Origin: DASRHT01 sp035293765
Lineage (GTDB): Bacteria; Chloroflexota; Ktedonobacteria; Ktedonobacterales; Ktedonobacteraceae
Length of the DNA: 64,000 nucleotides
Direction: 5' to 3'
NCBI GenBank assembly: GCA_035293765.1
Contig: DATGMF010000061.1
Coordinates: 86,540-150,539 of the forward strand
In this document: piece after piece, positions 17,246 to 26,412 of the stretch
How positions within the stretch are numbered: position 1 is the stretch's first letter
How the letters are laid out: every line of letters begins with the position of its first letter
Made by a program: the position numbers and the translations under genes
Notes under the pieces: model-generated
What the model was told of the DNA's origin: nothing
Databases searched by the model: none
The model's input: only the letters and a program-made list of their open reading frames with translations

Positions 17246-17687
17246 AATCCTATGCCATCCTTCCTATTTTAGAGTTAATAATCAGTAAGAAGAGAGTATA
17301 TAACAATTAGAGTAATTATAATCGATGCTAAAAAAAAATACAATCCTGTCTGCGCAAACGATAGGAGTATAGCGAAAATATAATAGGCGAATTGATTTTC
17401 TGTGGAGAGGTCCTTTAGAATTCCCAGGCAATCGCTCCTGGGAAATGGCGGAGAGGGGAGGCCAGGGCGAATTTCTCATTCCATCAGGGCTGCATTTTTC
17501 CGCCAGCGTGAATCGGTTACCGGATAGTACTGACTGTTAAAGAATAGAGAAAAAAGTACTGTTTGTACTATAATAACTCGCTTCCTTTGAAATATAGAAC
17601 TTTTGGTCTAGTGATCTCTTGACTTTCGGGAGCGAAGGCTGTATGCTGATTAGGCAATAAAAGCATTCGAAAAGAGGTACTGGGTTG
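17246..17687 (+). promoter_or_regulatory. Promoter region of the topoisomerase operon
   Basis: TTGACT at 17619-17624, 17-base spacer and TATGCT at 17642-17647 make a good promoter 41 bases before the start. Upstream lie an AT-rich stretch, a CCCAGG-caatcgct-CCTGGG hairpin near 17425-17450 and an AGTACT-rich patch near 17525-17570. No gene is seen in the 442 bases. Confidence 0.55.
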
Positions 17688-19775
17688 ATGTCTCGTTCCC
17701 CTAAATCATTATCTTCCAGGCAGGATGAGCCGGAGGTAGTACAGGAGTCGCTTTCATTCTTTCCACCAGAACAGCCGCGCCAGGCGGAAATCAGTGCAAC
17801 TAGAACGGAGGGCAGGACAACGTCACGAGCAAAGAAGCAGGTGGCCTACTCTGCCGCCGACATCCAGGTGCTTGAGGGCCTGGCTGCCATCCGGCATCGT
17901 CCGGGGATGTACATTGGTTCCACGTCCACCTCTGGCCTGGTCCATCTGATCTGGGAGGCGCTGGATAATGCCGTTGATGAGGCTGTAGCGGGCTTTGGTA
18001 AGCATATCTGGGTTGGCATTGACCAACAAGGCTGGGTGACGGTACGCGATGAGGGACGCGGCATGCCGTTTGATCCGATGCTTTACCAGGGCGATTATCT
18101 GCCCGCCGCGACTGTTATTCTGACGGTCCCGCACTCCGGGGGGAAGTTTGCCGAAGGGGTCTATAAGACCGCTGGTGGCTTGCACGGCGTTGGCGCGACG
18201 ATCATCAACGCGCTCTCTGAGAAGCTGGAATTGACCATCTGGAAAGATGGGCAGCAGTTCTCGCAGGTGTTCAGCCGTGGGGCCGCTCTGCCGCATCATA
18301 TCACTGCCTGCGATCCCAAGCTGCACGGCACGCAGTTGCGCTGGCTGTATGATCGTTCGATCTTTGATCCCGATGCCTACTATTCGCTGGAGGCGATTGA
18401 GAGCCGCCTGAAAGCTTCCACGTACCTCAACCGGGGCGTAACCTTCCACCTTGATGCCTGGGATGATGCCGAAGGCCGCCAGGTGAATCATACCTACTAC
18501 TCGCGCGACGGACTGGCCGATTATGTGCGCGACCTTGCCACAACCACCAGCCCGCCACTGTTCAAGCAGGTCATCGGAATGGCGAAAGAGAAAGACGATG
18601 TGCGCGTAGAGGTGGCGCTCCAACCCACTACCGGTTATAAGATTGCACTTTATAGTTATGCGAATGCCGTTCGCACGCGCGATGGTGGGGTGCATGAAAC
18701 GGGATTTAAGGCGGCGCTGACAAAAGTTATCAATGATTATGCGCTAAAACTGGGTATTATCAAAAATCGTGAAAAAGAGGGTTTTAAGCCTGAGGTGATC
18801 CAGCAGGGGCTGAATGCGGTGATCTCGGTGAAGCTGACCAATCCGCAGTTCCAGGGCCAGACGAAGAACCGCCTGAATAACGCACCTGTCGAGGGCATTG
18901 TGCGCTCCGTGGTTGATGAAGGGCTCAAAGACTGGTTCGAGAGCAATAGCAGCACCGGCAAAGAGTGGCTCAAGAAAATCCTGCAAATGCAGAAGGCGCG
19001 CAATGAGGCGCAGTTAGTGGAGGAGTTGGCGCGAGCCGGTACCAAAAAGAACGGCGAATTGATCGATACCAGCCTCTCGAAAAAGTTCCTGCGCTGCAAC
19101 ACCGGCGATCCTTCGAGGGCGGAATTGTTTATCGTCGAGGGCGACTCGGCTGGTGGGAGCGCCGGTCAGGGGCGCTTTTCGGACTTCCAGGCCGTGCTCA
19201 AGCTCAAGGGCAAGCCGTTGAATGTGGCGAAAGCTGACCTCAAGAGCATTGTCGAAAATGAAGAAATTCGCACTATCATCAATGTGTTGGGGACGGGAAC
19301 GCGCGACGTGTTTGATATCAGCCGTCTCAAATTTAACCGTATTATTATCGCCACCGATGCCGACGTGGATGGCCTGCATATTCAGTGTCTGCTATTGACG
19401 CTTTTTCACCAGGAGTTTAACGATCTGATCGAGCGCGGCTACGTCTATATTGCCTGCCCTCCGCTCTACTCGGTCAAATATAAAGGTAAGGTACACTGGC
19501 TGCTTGATGATGATGTAAGAGAGCAATTTATCAGGACCCACCCGGATGCGCAGGGACTGGAATTTAAGCGTTTCAAGGGCCTGGGTGAGATGAACCCCAA
19601 AGAACTGCGTGATACCACCTTCGATCCCGCCCGTCGCGTGCTCAAGCGGGTCACGATGGAGGATGGGGTACTGGCCGCCAGGCTGGTCGCGGAATTGATG
19701 GAAGATAAAAATGCCGAAAGACGCCGTGTTTTCCTCGCCGAACATGCGCGCAAAATCAAAGAACTGGATGTGTAA
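17688..19775 (+). CDS. DNA topoisomerase IIA subunit B (GyrB/ParE)
   Basis: 695 residues from ATG 17688. It is the ATPase subunit that drives strand passage together with the A subunit encoded 3 bases downstream. After a charged leader of about 55 residues come the GHKL ATPase domain (LIWEALDNAVDEA, DEGRGMPFD, KTAGGLHGVGATIINALS), the transducer, and the TOPRIM region (FIVEGDSAGGSAGQGR and IIATDADVDGLHIQ), ending with FKRFKGLGEMNPKEL. All catalytic motifs are intact. The motifs alone do not separate gyrase from topoisomerase IV; the partner lacks a clear GyrA box, which favours ParE (inference). Confidence 0.9.
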   Translation: MSRSPKSLSSRQDEPEVVQESLSFFPPEQPRQAEISATRTEGRTTSRAKKQVAYSAADIQVLEGLAAIRHRPGMYIGSTSTSGLVHLIWEALDNAVDEAVAGFGKHIWVGIDQQGWVTVRDEGRGMPFDPMLYQGDYLPAATVILTVPHSGGKFAEGVYKTAGGLHGVGATIINALSEKLELTIWKDGQQFSQVFSRGAALPHHITACDPKLHGTQLRWLYDRSIFDPDAYYSLEAIESRLKASTYLNRGVTFHLDAWDDAEGRQVNHTYYSRDGLADYVRDLATTTSPPLFKQVIGMAKEKDDVRVEVALQPTTGYKIALYSYANAVRTRDGGVHETGFKAALTKVINDYALKLGIIKNREKEGFKPEVIQQGLNAVISVKLTNPQFQGQTKNRLNNAPVEGIVRSVVDEGLKDWFESNSSTGKEWLKKILQMQKARNEAQLVEELARAGTKKNGELIDTSLSKKFLRCNTGDPSRAELFIVEGDSAGGSAGQGRFSDFQAVLKLKGKPLNVAKADLKSIVENEEIRTIINVLGTGTRDVFDISRLKFNRIIIATDADVDGLHIQCLLLTLFHQEFNDLIERGYVYIACPPLYSVKYKGKVHWLLDDDVREQFIRTHPDAQGLEFKRFKGLGEMNPKELRDTTFDPARRVLKRVTMEDGVLAARLVAELMEDKNAERRRVFLAEHARKIKELDV

Positions 19776-19778
19776 GAG

Positions 19779-22271
19779 ATGGCTCGTACGTTACCTGAGA
19801 ATTCAGCAGAAAATACTGCTGCCGAACATGGCATAGTGCGTGAAGATTTCTCCGTGATCCTGGCCCAGGCTTTTGCCACTTATGGCCTCTCGGTCGTAAC
19901 GGATCGGGCGTTGCCAGATGCGCGCGATGGCTTGAAGCCGGTGCAGCGGCGCATCCTGGCGGGGATGCGCGAAGCGCGCTATCTCTCCAGTCGCCCGACG
20001 GTCAAGAGCGCCGAAGTCGTCGGCCTGATCCTGGGAAATTATCATCCCCACGGCGATGTCTCCGTCTATGAGGCGGCTGTACGCATGGCCCAGCCCTTCA
20101 CGATGCGCTACCCTTTGATCGAAGGACAGGGCAATATGGGCAGCGAAGATGGTGACGCGCCCGCCGCTTACCGTTATACAGAGATGCGCCTCTCGCCCTT
20201 AGCCGAGGCGATGATGGCCGATATGGAGCGTGAGACGGTGCCGCTCCACCCCACATACAAGCAAGATCCTAAAGTCGTCGAGCCCGATTACATGCCCGGG
20301 CGCATTCCTCCGATGGTCAATCCTTCAAGCGGCATCGCCGTGGGCCTCTCTACCAATATTCCCCCCCATAATCTCAGCGAAGTCTTGCGCGCCTGCATCG
20401 CGTTGCTGGATCGGCCTGATATGAGCGTTGAGCAATTGATGAGCTATATACCGGGGCCGGACTTTTCTCAGGGTGGACGCATCATCGGCGTGGATGGCAT
20501 CAAGGATTACTTTACCACAGGCAAGGGACGCATCATCGTGCGCGCTGAGGTGCGTCTGGAAGAGACGCCGCGCAGCCGCTCTCTGATTATTACCCAGATC
20601 CCGCCGATTGGTCGTGATAAGGTCAAAGCCTCTATCGTCAAAGCGATTAATGCGCGCAAGCTCGAAGGCTTGATGCCCGATCTGCGCGATGAGAGCGACA
20701 CGGAAAAAGGCATGCGTATTGTGCTGGAACTGCGCAAGGATGCGGATGCGGCCCAGACGCTCTCGCAGCTCTTTAGCGAGACCGATCTCCAGGTGGCGCT
20801 CTCCTTCCAGATGGTCTTCCTGTTTGGCGTACCGATGGAGGCGGCGCGACAGCCGAAGCAGGTCGGGATGATCGAACTGCTCAACTACTGGAATGCCCAC
20901 CAGATTGACGTGCTGGTACGCCGCAGCGAGTTTGATCTGCGCAAGGCCCGCGAGCGCCTGCATATTGTCGAAGGCTTGATCATCGGCGCAGCGCATGCTG
21001 ATCGCATCGTCAAGATCTTCCAGCAAGCAGAGGACCGCACGGCTGCTCGTAAAACCATCGAGGCGGCTTATAAGCTCACGCCAATCCAATCCGATGTCAT
21101 CGCCTCAATGACGCTGGCCCAGGTAACGCGGCTGGACGCGGGCAAATACGCCAAAGAAAAAGAGGAGCTGCAAGCGCGTATCGCCGAGCTTGAACAGTTG
21201 CTCTCTGATCGTAAAGCCCTCATCTCGCTGCTGAAAAAAGAGATGCAGCAGTTGATCAAACAGTTTGGTGATGCGCGTCGCACGGCGATTGACATTGAGG
21301 GGCAGGCCCATACACCAGTCAAAGAAGTGGCAAGTCTGCACGAACGCGAGCCTGTAACCATTGCCCTGACGCGCTCAGGTACTATCAAAGCTCTTGCCGC
21401 CGATACATATAAGCCCAAAGGCAAAAATGGCGATGCCAGCTACACCCCTGTGCGCGGCGATGAGCAACTGCGCCAGCTCATCGACAGCACTTCGCAGGAT
21501 TACCTGCTCTGCGTCTGCTCATCAGGGCGCGTTTACCAGATTGCCACCCATCGCATTCCTGTCGGCACGCGTTCAGCGAAGGGGGAGCCATTGCGTAAGC
21601 TGCTGGCACTTGATCATAACGAGCAGGTAGTCAGCATCTTGCCCATCGAAGCTTACGACGAGGACCGCTACCTGGTCACATTCAGCAAATTGGGGAAGGT
21701 CAAGAAGTCGCCATTAAGCGATTATAAAACGGTAGATGTGGATGGGGCGCAGGATATGAAGCTGGCGGATGGTGATGGTGTGGTGGCGGCGCTGATCTCG
21801 CGTGGGCAGGGTGAGTACTTCGTCACCACAGACGCAGCCCAGACGCTGCGTTTCAGCGATGAGGCGTTGCGTGCGCAGGGGCGCGTTGGTCAGGGCGTTG
21901 CCGCGATGGCGCTGGGGAAAGATGCAACAGTGGTGAGCGCGTCGTACCTGGACAGCGAACAGACCATGACCGGCGGCTTTATCAGTCTGCTGGTAATTAC
22001 CGCTCAGGGGATAGGGAAGAAGGTGCCGGTCGGTCAATATCCGCAGAAGGGCCGCGCCACAGCGGGCGTGGTGACGACAGAGTTGGCGCTGAGGGATCGC
22101 GTCTCGCTCACGATGCTCATCAACGAGGAGGATCATCTGCTAATAAGCTGGACAGGCGAAAATGGTGAGCAGGTCACGGCTATGAAAGCCAGGGACGTCA
22201 AAGCGTTCCCGCGCGCCCGCAAAGGCGTTCCGCTGGTTAACGGGCAGATTAGCAGCATACTAAAGCTTTAG
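19779..22271 (+). CDS. DNA topoisomerase IIA subunit A (GyrA/ParC)
   Basis: 830 residues, the breakage-reunion subunit. ALPDARDGLKPVQRRIL marks the winged-helix domain. Catalytic tyrosine Y133 is in AAYRYTEM, with the adjacent Arg present. The coiled-coil gate is at about 370-490, and the C-terminal beta-pinwheel runs from about 510. The canonical GyrA box QRRGG(K/R)G is absent; KPKGKNG occupies the equivalent region, suggesting a relaxing/decatenating ParC-like enzyme. In the quinolone region HPHGDVSVYE, the usual Ser (GyrA 83) is Val and the usual Asp (87) is Glu. It forms an operon with the B subunit. Confidence 0.9.
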   Translation: MARTLPENSAENTAAEHGIVREDFSVILAQAFATYGLSVVTDRALPDARDGLKPVQRRILAGMREARYLSSRPTVKSAEVVGLILGNYHPHGDVSVYEAAVRMAQPFTMRYPLIEGQGNMGSEDGDAPAAYRYTEMRLSPLAEAMMADMERETVPLHPTYKQDPKVVEPDYMPGRIPPMVNPSSGIAVGLSTNIPPHNLSEVLRACIALLDRPDMSVEQLMSYIPGPDFSQGGRIIGVDGIKDYFTTGKGRIIVRAEVRLEETPRSRSLIITQIPPIGRDKVKASIVKAINARKLEGLMPDLRDESDTEKGMRIVLELRKDADAAQTLSQLFSETDLQVALSFQMVFLFGVPMEAARQPKQVGMIELLNYWNAHQIDVLVRRSEFDLRKARERLHIVEGLIIGAAHADRIVKIFQQAEDRTAARKTIEAAYKLTPIQSDVIASMTLAQVTRLDAGKYAKEKEELQARIAELEQLLSDRKALISLLKKEMQQLIKQFGDARRTAIDIEGQAHTPVKEVASLHEREPVTIALTRSGTIKALAADTYKPKGKNGDASYTPVRGDEQLRQLIDSTSQDYLLCVCSSGRVYQIATHRIPVGTRSAKGEPLRKLLALDHNEQVVSILPIEAYDEDRYLVTFSKLGKVKKSPLSDYKTVDVDGAQDMKLADGDGVVAALISRGQGEYFVTTDAAQTLRFSDEALRAQGRVGQGVAAMALGKDATVVSASYLDSEQTMTGGFISLLVITAQGIGKKVPVGQYPQKGRATAGVVTTELALRDRVSLTMLINEEDHLLISWTGENGEQVTAMKARDVKAFPRARKGVPLVNGQISSILKL

Positions 22272-22789
22272 CGCCTGAAACTACTCAAAAGATAGCCGAG
22301 GCCCAGGACGAGCAGCCCTATACCGGGGAGCCAGAGCGAGAGCGCGAAGGGGATGAACCAGGAAGGGGTTAACCCTTTTGCCAGCAAATATTCGACGATC
22401 CCGACGATGATCACGATGATGGCTGGCGAGAAGGCTCCCCTTCCCACATATCTGCGGCGACCAGCCAGGGCAATGGCGAATAAGCCAACGCCGATGGCGA
22501 AAATATAGGCCGAGAGGATCTGATTACCGGGGATAATTTGCCTGAAGGCCAGAAATACAGCGACCCCAAGCGCCGTCGTCAGGCAGGCGGCAATCACCAA
22601 GCGAGCAGGATTCAGCAGCGAGGCCACCAGCATGCCCAGGCCAAAGCATAATATCCCTAGCGGATAAGCCAGTGGGTTGAGCTTGAGCAGCCATGCCGCA
22701 AGCAGGAATATCGCTCCTAGAAGAAGCAGGACGTATGCCTGCCGCAGATTGGCGCGGGTTGTGATGCCCGGAGTGGTGGTTTTTCTCAT
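22268..22789 (-). CDS. Small polytopic membrane protein, unknown
   Basis: 173 residues with five to six hydrophobic helices (for example AYVLLLLGAIFLLAAWLL and IVIIVGIVEYLLA) and a short basic end SSFRR. No family is recognised. It converges on the topoisomerase A gene with a 4-base overlap of stop codons. Confidence 0.65.
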   Translation of the reverse strand: MRKTTTPGITTRANLRQAYVLLLLGAIFLLAAWLLKLNPLAYPLGILCFGLGMLVASLLNPARLVIAACLTTALGVAVFLAFRQIIPGNQILSAYIFAIGVGLFAIALAGRRRYVGRGAFSPAIIVIIVGIVEYLLAKGLTPSWFIPFALSLWLPGIGLLVLGLGYLLSSFRR

Positions 22790-22931
22790 AGGAAGGCTCT
22801 CAATCTCGTTTAATTTCCCCTGTAAATGATCTTCTGCTGATTATATCCATCTTGGGCAAGAGCTACAAGGGGTTGCTCGCTTAAACTCACTTTGAGCTTG
22901 AGTCAGTAAAAGCGGCATTTACATAGGCGTA

Positions 22932-22960
22932 TTGTTCTTCCTTTGAAAATTCTGTAAAAT
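22932..22960 (+). promoter_or_regulatory. Probable promoter of the 168-residue protein gene
   Basis: TTGTTC (22932-22937), 17-base spacer, TAAAAT (22955-22960), 44 bases before the ATG. Confidence 0.45.
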
Positions 22961-23003
22961 AGGCTCTGCAACAGCCTACCAAGAAAGCAATCAAGGAGAT
23001 CAG

Positions 23004-23510
23004 ATGGATGAGGATTTTCTCAAGGCCATGTGGCGCGAAAGTTGTGCGCGCGATGGGTTTTTAGTCCAGCTTCGGGTTGATCTGAATTGGGATAAGGAAG
23101 CATTTGAGCGTTTGACCGAGGCCATGCGTCTCTGTTGTAAACATTATGAGCTTGTCTCTGCTCAACAGTTAAAACTGCTCCATGAGCAAGCTACGGTGAC
23201 AGGTAAGGAATTGGCGATGAGAATGCAATTACAAGGGCATGAGGACGCTTTGGAAGATGATCTCACAGATCCCCCTCTTCCCGAAACCAAGCGCCTGTTA
23301 CCAGATTGGCTTGCCGAGTTGTTCTGGTTTATTCCAGAAGAGGTGATAGGTTGGACTTCACATGAAGCCTGGGAAAAGAAGCGGGCTCGGGAGCCGGAAT
23401 ACTTCGAGAAAGCGTACGAGCGTCTGCGACTCTTAGCTTCCTGGTTTTTTACGGGGAGTTGTCCCTGGCTGGACGAAGAAAAAGGGTGGGCATCTACTGC
23501 TGTGAAATGA
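23004..23510 (+). CDS. Hypothetical acidic helical protein
   Basis: 168 residues with AAGGAG 8 bases before the ATG. Predicted helical and acidic, Trp-rich in the second half (LLPDWLAELFWFIPEEVIGW, ASWFFTGSCPWLDEEKGW). No signal peptide, membrane helix or known domain. A real gene is supported by the promoter, the RBS and the lack of a competing frame. It converges on the pentapeptide-TIR gene. Confidence 0.6.
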   Translation: MDEDFLKAMWRESCARDGFLVQLRVDLNWDKEAFERLTEAMRLCCKHYELVSAQQLKLLHEQATVTGKELAMRMQLQGHEDALEDDLTDPPLPETKRLLPDWLAELFWFIPEEVIGWTSHEAWEKKRAREPEYFEKAYERLRLLASWFFTGSCPWLDEEKGWASTAVK

Positions 23511-23597
23511 ATCTGTGCTGACAATCTCTCCTCAACCCCTCTAAAATTGTTAGATATAATCAAAAATTAGGGAACTCTGGTGGCCTTGCTATATACA

Positions 23598-24734
23598 TTA
23601 AAATTGTGCTTTGAGATCCCGTAGTAACCGCCCAAATGCCTGCTGATACTCCTGAGGGTCAGTCCAACGTGTAAAATCGCCAATATGGCGTGTGCGACGG
23701 AGTTTCGTTGCCCAAGCCTGCGAAGTCTGCATCACGCTCTCATCAAGTCGTACTGGAAAAAGCACTTCGCGTTGCTGTCGTTGCTCCTTTTCTAGAGCGG
23801 CTTCGACTTCATCCTCGACCCAGGGGCTATCCAGGGAATGCTCGGAGAGCAGCAGGAGCAGCTTGTCTTGCAAGTGAATGGCTTCATCAATACGCGAGCG
23901 GATTTTGTCGCCGATCTTCATATCTTCTGGTGCAAACCAGCACCGTACACCCCTGTCTTGGAGGTCTGTGTAGAGGCGATGAGCCAACGCCTCGTCTTTG
24001 CTAGTGTACGAGATGAACACCGAATGGTAGTGAACAGGGGACATCGTGGTAGATCGCCAGAAATCGATCCACTCATCAGGCACGCCTGCACCCCGCAGAA
24101 AGTGCAAGGCGCTGCCGTCTGATGGTAGCTGAACGGTATGGAGTAAGACAGGAGATGGTCCTACATGATTGATCTCAGCGAGTCCTTTGACCGCACGAAG
24201 ATCAAGGTTGGTAAAAACAGTACTCACCGTTTTTACTCCGCTCAGGTTAGCACCGCTCAGATATGTGCGATTCAGATTTGCGCCGCTCAAGTCAGCATGG
24301 CTCAGGTTAGCGCCGCTCAGGTCAGCCTGGCTCAGATCGGCGTGGAGCAGGTTAGCGCGGTTCAAGTCGGCACCACTCAGGTGTGCTCCTTGCAGGCGTG
24401 CCTCGCTTAGTTTGGCCTCGATCAGGTTAGCATTACGCAAGCTTACGTAGCTCAGATAAACGCGGCTCAGGTCGGCGTCGTTCAAGTCTGCGATATTCAA
24501 GGGTATGCTCCCCGGGTCTGCCATAAAAGGCTCAAACTCCAACTCCTTCAGGTTGTATGCGTCGCTCAGAGTTGCGCCGCTCAGGTCAACCCCGTGCAGA
24601 TTGATTCCGCTCAAGTTTTTACCAGCCAGATTACTACCAATCAGATCAGGATATATCTCTGGATACTTTTGCCGCCATTGGTTCCATACCTCTACACCTT
24701 GCTTGAGAATATCAAGATGTTTCTGATTTGCCAT
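23598..24734 (-). CDS. Pentapeptide-repeat protein with C-terminal TIR domain
   Basis: 378 residues. Residues 30-185 contain about 25 pentapeptide repeats of the A(D/N)LSG type (for example LSGANLSHADLSGANLNRT), which fold into a right-handed beta-helix. A linker follows, then a TIR domain (about 232-375) beginning HSVFISYTSKDEALA, with WFAPEDMKIGDKI and SLDSPWVEDEVEAAL. The Glu after SPWVED is at the position of the catalytic Glu of NADase TIRs. Bacterial TIR proteins often deplete NAD or signal in abortive-infection defence (family knowledge); here that role is inferred. It is a single gene with no obvious partner and a separate promoter region upstream. Confidence 0.85.
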   Translation of the reverse strand: MANQKHLDILKQGVEVWNQWRQKYPEIYPDLIGSNLAGKNLSGINLHGVDLSGATLSDAYNLKELEFEPFMADPGSIPLNIADLNDADLSRVYLSYVSLRNANLIEAKLSEARLQGAHLSGADLNRANLLHADLSQADLSGANLSHADLSGANLNRTYLSGANLSGVKTVSTVFTNLDLRAVKGLAEINHVGPSPVLLHTVQLPSDGSALHFLRGAGVPDEWIDFWRSTTMSPVHYHSVFISYTSKDEALAHRLYTDLQDRGVRCWFAPEDMKIGDKIRSRIDEAIHLQDKLLLLLSEHSLDSPWVEDEVEAALEKEQRQQREVLFPVRLDESVMQTSQAWATKLRRTRHIGDFTRWTDPQEYQQAFGRLLRDLKAQF

Positions 24735-25176
24735 ACATATGGCCCTCTCTTTCAGAAACTATATCATGTCTAACTAACTTCTGCCCTTTAGATTACAAAA
24801 ATTAGTATGCTTCGTTGCTCTATCGTCAAATTTTTTATGGCTTGTTATAGTATCAGCTCCCGTTATGCGCGACTGTCAACTCTTAACATCCATAATGCAC
24901 AGCAACATGTGCTACGTCAAGATTGAGGTTTAAGCTGTAGCTTGATGTCAGGGGTATTTTAGAGCGGCTCTGCGTTCTTCTACCATTCGGTGTAGGGGGG
25001 GGTCAATTTAGTGTCAACCATAAAAGAGGTGGTAGTAGGAGCAAAGCGAAACCGCCTGTAAAACCCCATCACAGGCGGTATATGTGGTAGTAAGCGTGAA
25101 GCATACAAGCTTCACGCTCACTCTTCTCAATAATTTGGGTTGCCGCAGATGGCACAGGGAAAAACTGGCTGGGGTG
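24735..25176. other. Intergenic region between the TIR and DUF4342 genes
   Basis: Minus-strand promoter-like pairs occur: TTGACG-16-TACTAA near 24831-24804, and a TTGACA near 24880. Two hairpins lie at the DUF4342 side: CCGCCTGT...ACAGGCGG (about 25052-25078) and AGCGTGAAGC-ATACAA-GCTTCACGCT (about 25094-25120), the latter possibly terminating the DUF4342 transcript. No gene is seen. Confidence 0.4.
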
Positions 25177-25467
25177 CTAAAGCTCAGCTCCGTCGGTTGG
25201 CCTTTCGCTGCGTACAATCTGAATGGAGCAGTGCGTGACCAGGGCGCACAACGCGCCGATGGCTGCCAGTTGCGGCGCGGCCAGGACGCCCACGACGCCG
25301 ACGGTCAGCGGAATTTCCATGATGGTGTGGTCGTCTTGTCTGATAATAATACGACGCACATTCCCCTCGTGAATCAGTTCCTTCACCTTAGTGAGCAACT
25401 GTTCGCCAGCTACCTGTAGCTCTTCATAGGGTGGTCGCTGCTGGATATTGGGATCGGTCTGAGTCAT
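25177..25467 (-). CDS. DUF4342 protein
   Basis: 96 residues. KVKELIHEGNVRRIIIRQDD followed by MEIPLTVGVVGVLAAPQLAAIGAL is the DUF4342 pattern: a short alpha/beta segment and one hydrophobic helix. The last 15 residues are variable. The function is unknown. AAAGAGGAGGAACC lies before the start. Confidence 0.8.
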   Translation of the reverse strand: MTQTDPNIQQRPPYEELQVAGEQLLTKVKELIHEGNVRRIIIRQDDHTIMEIPLTVGVVGVLAAPQLAAIGALCALVTHCSIQIVRSERPTDGAEL

Positions 25468-25700
25468 AATGGTTCCTCCTCTTTATGTGTCTTCTTAACG
25501 TATACTACTTATCAGAAGCTCTAGTCGCAACTGTAAAGGGTGATAGTGCATTCAGCGTCATCACTGATCCCCCTTTGTTTGCTCTTCCACGTTAGTTTCT
25601 ACAACGTATAGCCATGTTGTATGTTGCTGTCGTCTTTATTCTTACGACCTCACAAATATATACGCAAATATTGGCGTCAGGTTAGGAAAAATTATCACAA

Positions 25701-25858
25701 AAATCTCTCACTTTATCCCTGGGCTTTTCAGTTTTCGTCTTGCTCGCAAGGGGAGAGGCGTTGCCAGCACCTCTCCCCTTGCCCTGCGCCCCGTTCGGGG
25801 CGCGAATCCAGTCGGCAGGAGTCAGAGGAGAGGAAAACTGGAAATCTCTCACTTTATC
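25701..25858. repeat. Hairpin element flanked by 17-bp direct repeats
   Basis: AAATCTCTCACTTTATC occurs perfectly at 25701-25717 and 25842-25858. Between them are CAGTTTTC (25729) and its complement GAAAACTG (25833) near the ends, a perfect 12-bp stem CAAGGGGAGAGG/CCTCTCCCCTTG (25747-25781), and GCGCCCCG-TT-CGGGGCGC (25786-25803). The layout is that of a small non-autonomous element with a target duplication, or a REP/BIME unit. Confidence 0.6.
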
Positions 25859-25918
25859 TTTGCCTGTTGTGTTGTGCAGTCGGATGTGAGAATATAATCT
25901 GGCTATATTCCTATCGTC

Positions 25919-25947
25919 TTGATTGCGATGCGATAAAGCGATAGTAT
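25919..25947 (+). promoter_or_regulatory. Promoter of the EVE-domain gene
   Basis: TTGATT (25919-25924), 17-base spacer, TAGTAT (25942-25947), 29 bases before the ATG at 25976. Confidence 0.5.
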
Positions 25948-25975
25948 TTTACATAAAAAAACGGGCAGGTGTTGT

Positions 25976-26377
25976 ATGGCTTATTTTTTGGCAAAGACCG
26001 ATCCTGAAAGCTACTCCATTGAGCAGTTGGCGCATGATCAAACAACTACCTGGGATGGTGTACGCAATGCTCAGGCGGTGCGCGTGATTCAAGCGATGCA
26101 TCCGGGGGATCTGGTATTGATTTATCATAGTCAGGGCGAGGCGGCGATTGTGGGTTTGGCTCGTGTTGTCTCGGAGCCGCGTCCCGACCCGCAGGATAAC
26201 AAAAGCTGGGTTGTCGATATGGCATTTGTGCGCCGTTTTACGCAACCCGTCACGCTCCACGAGATCAAAGAGAGCCATCTCTTCGATGATTGGAGCCTGG
26301 TGCGTCAGGGACGTCTTTCGACTATGAGCGTGCCTGATGAGGTTGTGAAGTGGCTCGAAGAGAAGAAAATACTCTAA
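25976..26377 (+). CDS. EVE-domain protein
   Basis: 133 residues, all one EVE domain (PUA-like fold). MAYFLAKTDPESYSIEQL, TTWDGVRNAQA and PGDLVLIYHSQ match the family. EVE domains bind modified bases in DNA or RNA; stand-alone members are related to human THYN1 (family knowledge). It lies 35 bases upstream of the class IV aminotransferase, probably in the same operon, which may be chance linkage. Confidence 0.88.
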   Translation: MAYFLAKTDPESYSIEQLAHDQTTTWDGVRNAQAVRVIQAMHPGDLVLIYHSQGEAAIVGLARVVSEPRPDPQDNKSWVVDMAFVRRFTQPVTLHEIKESHLFDDWSLVRQGRLSTMSVPDEVVKWLEEKKIL

Positions 26378-26412
26378 ATGTTGTTGTCAAAACAAGTTGT
26401 GAGGAGCTTTTT

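Larger units (their letters stand above)
25468..25975. other. Intergenic region with repeat element and promoter
   Basis: 508 bases without a supported gene. It holds the direct-repeat-flanked hairpin element (25701-25858) and the promoter of the EVE gene (25919-25947). Bases 25468-25700 are AT-rich, with nothing recognised. Confidence 0.5.

Noticed and set aside
17823..18695. 290-codon frame on the minus strand
   Set aside because: Antisense to the topoisomerase B subunit; no motifs or RBS.
20325..21089. 254-codon frame on the minus strand
   Set aside because: Antisense to the topoisomerase A subunit gene.
24165..24410. Tandem-repeat-like DNA, considered as a repeat array or CRISPR
   Set aside because: The periodicity of about 15 bases is the coding pattern of pentapeptide repeats; there are no constant repeats with unique spacers.
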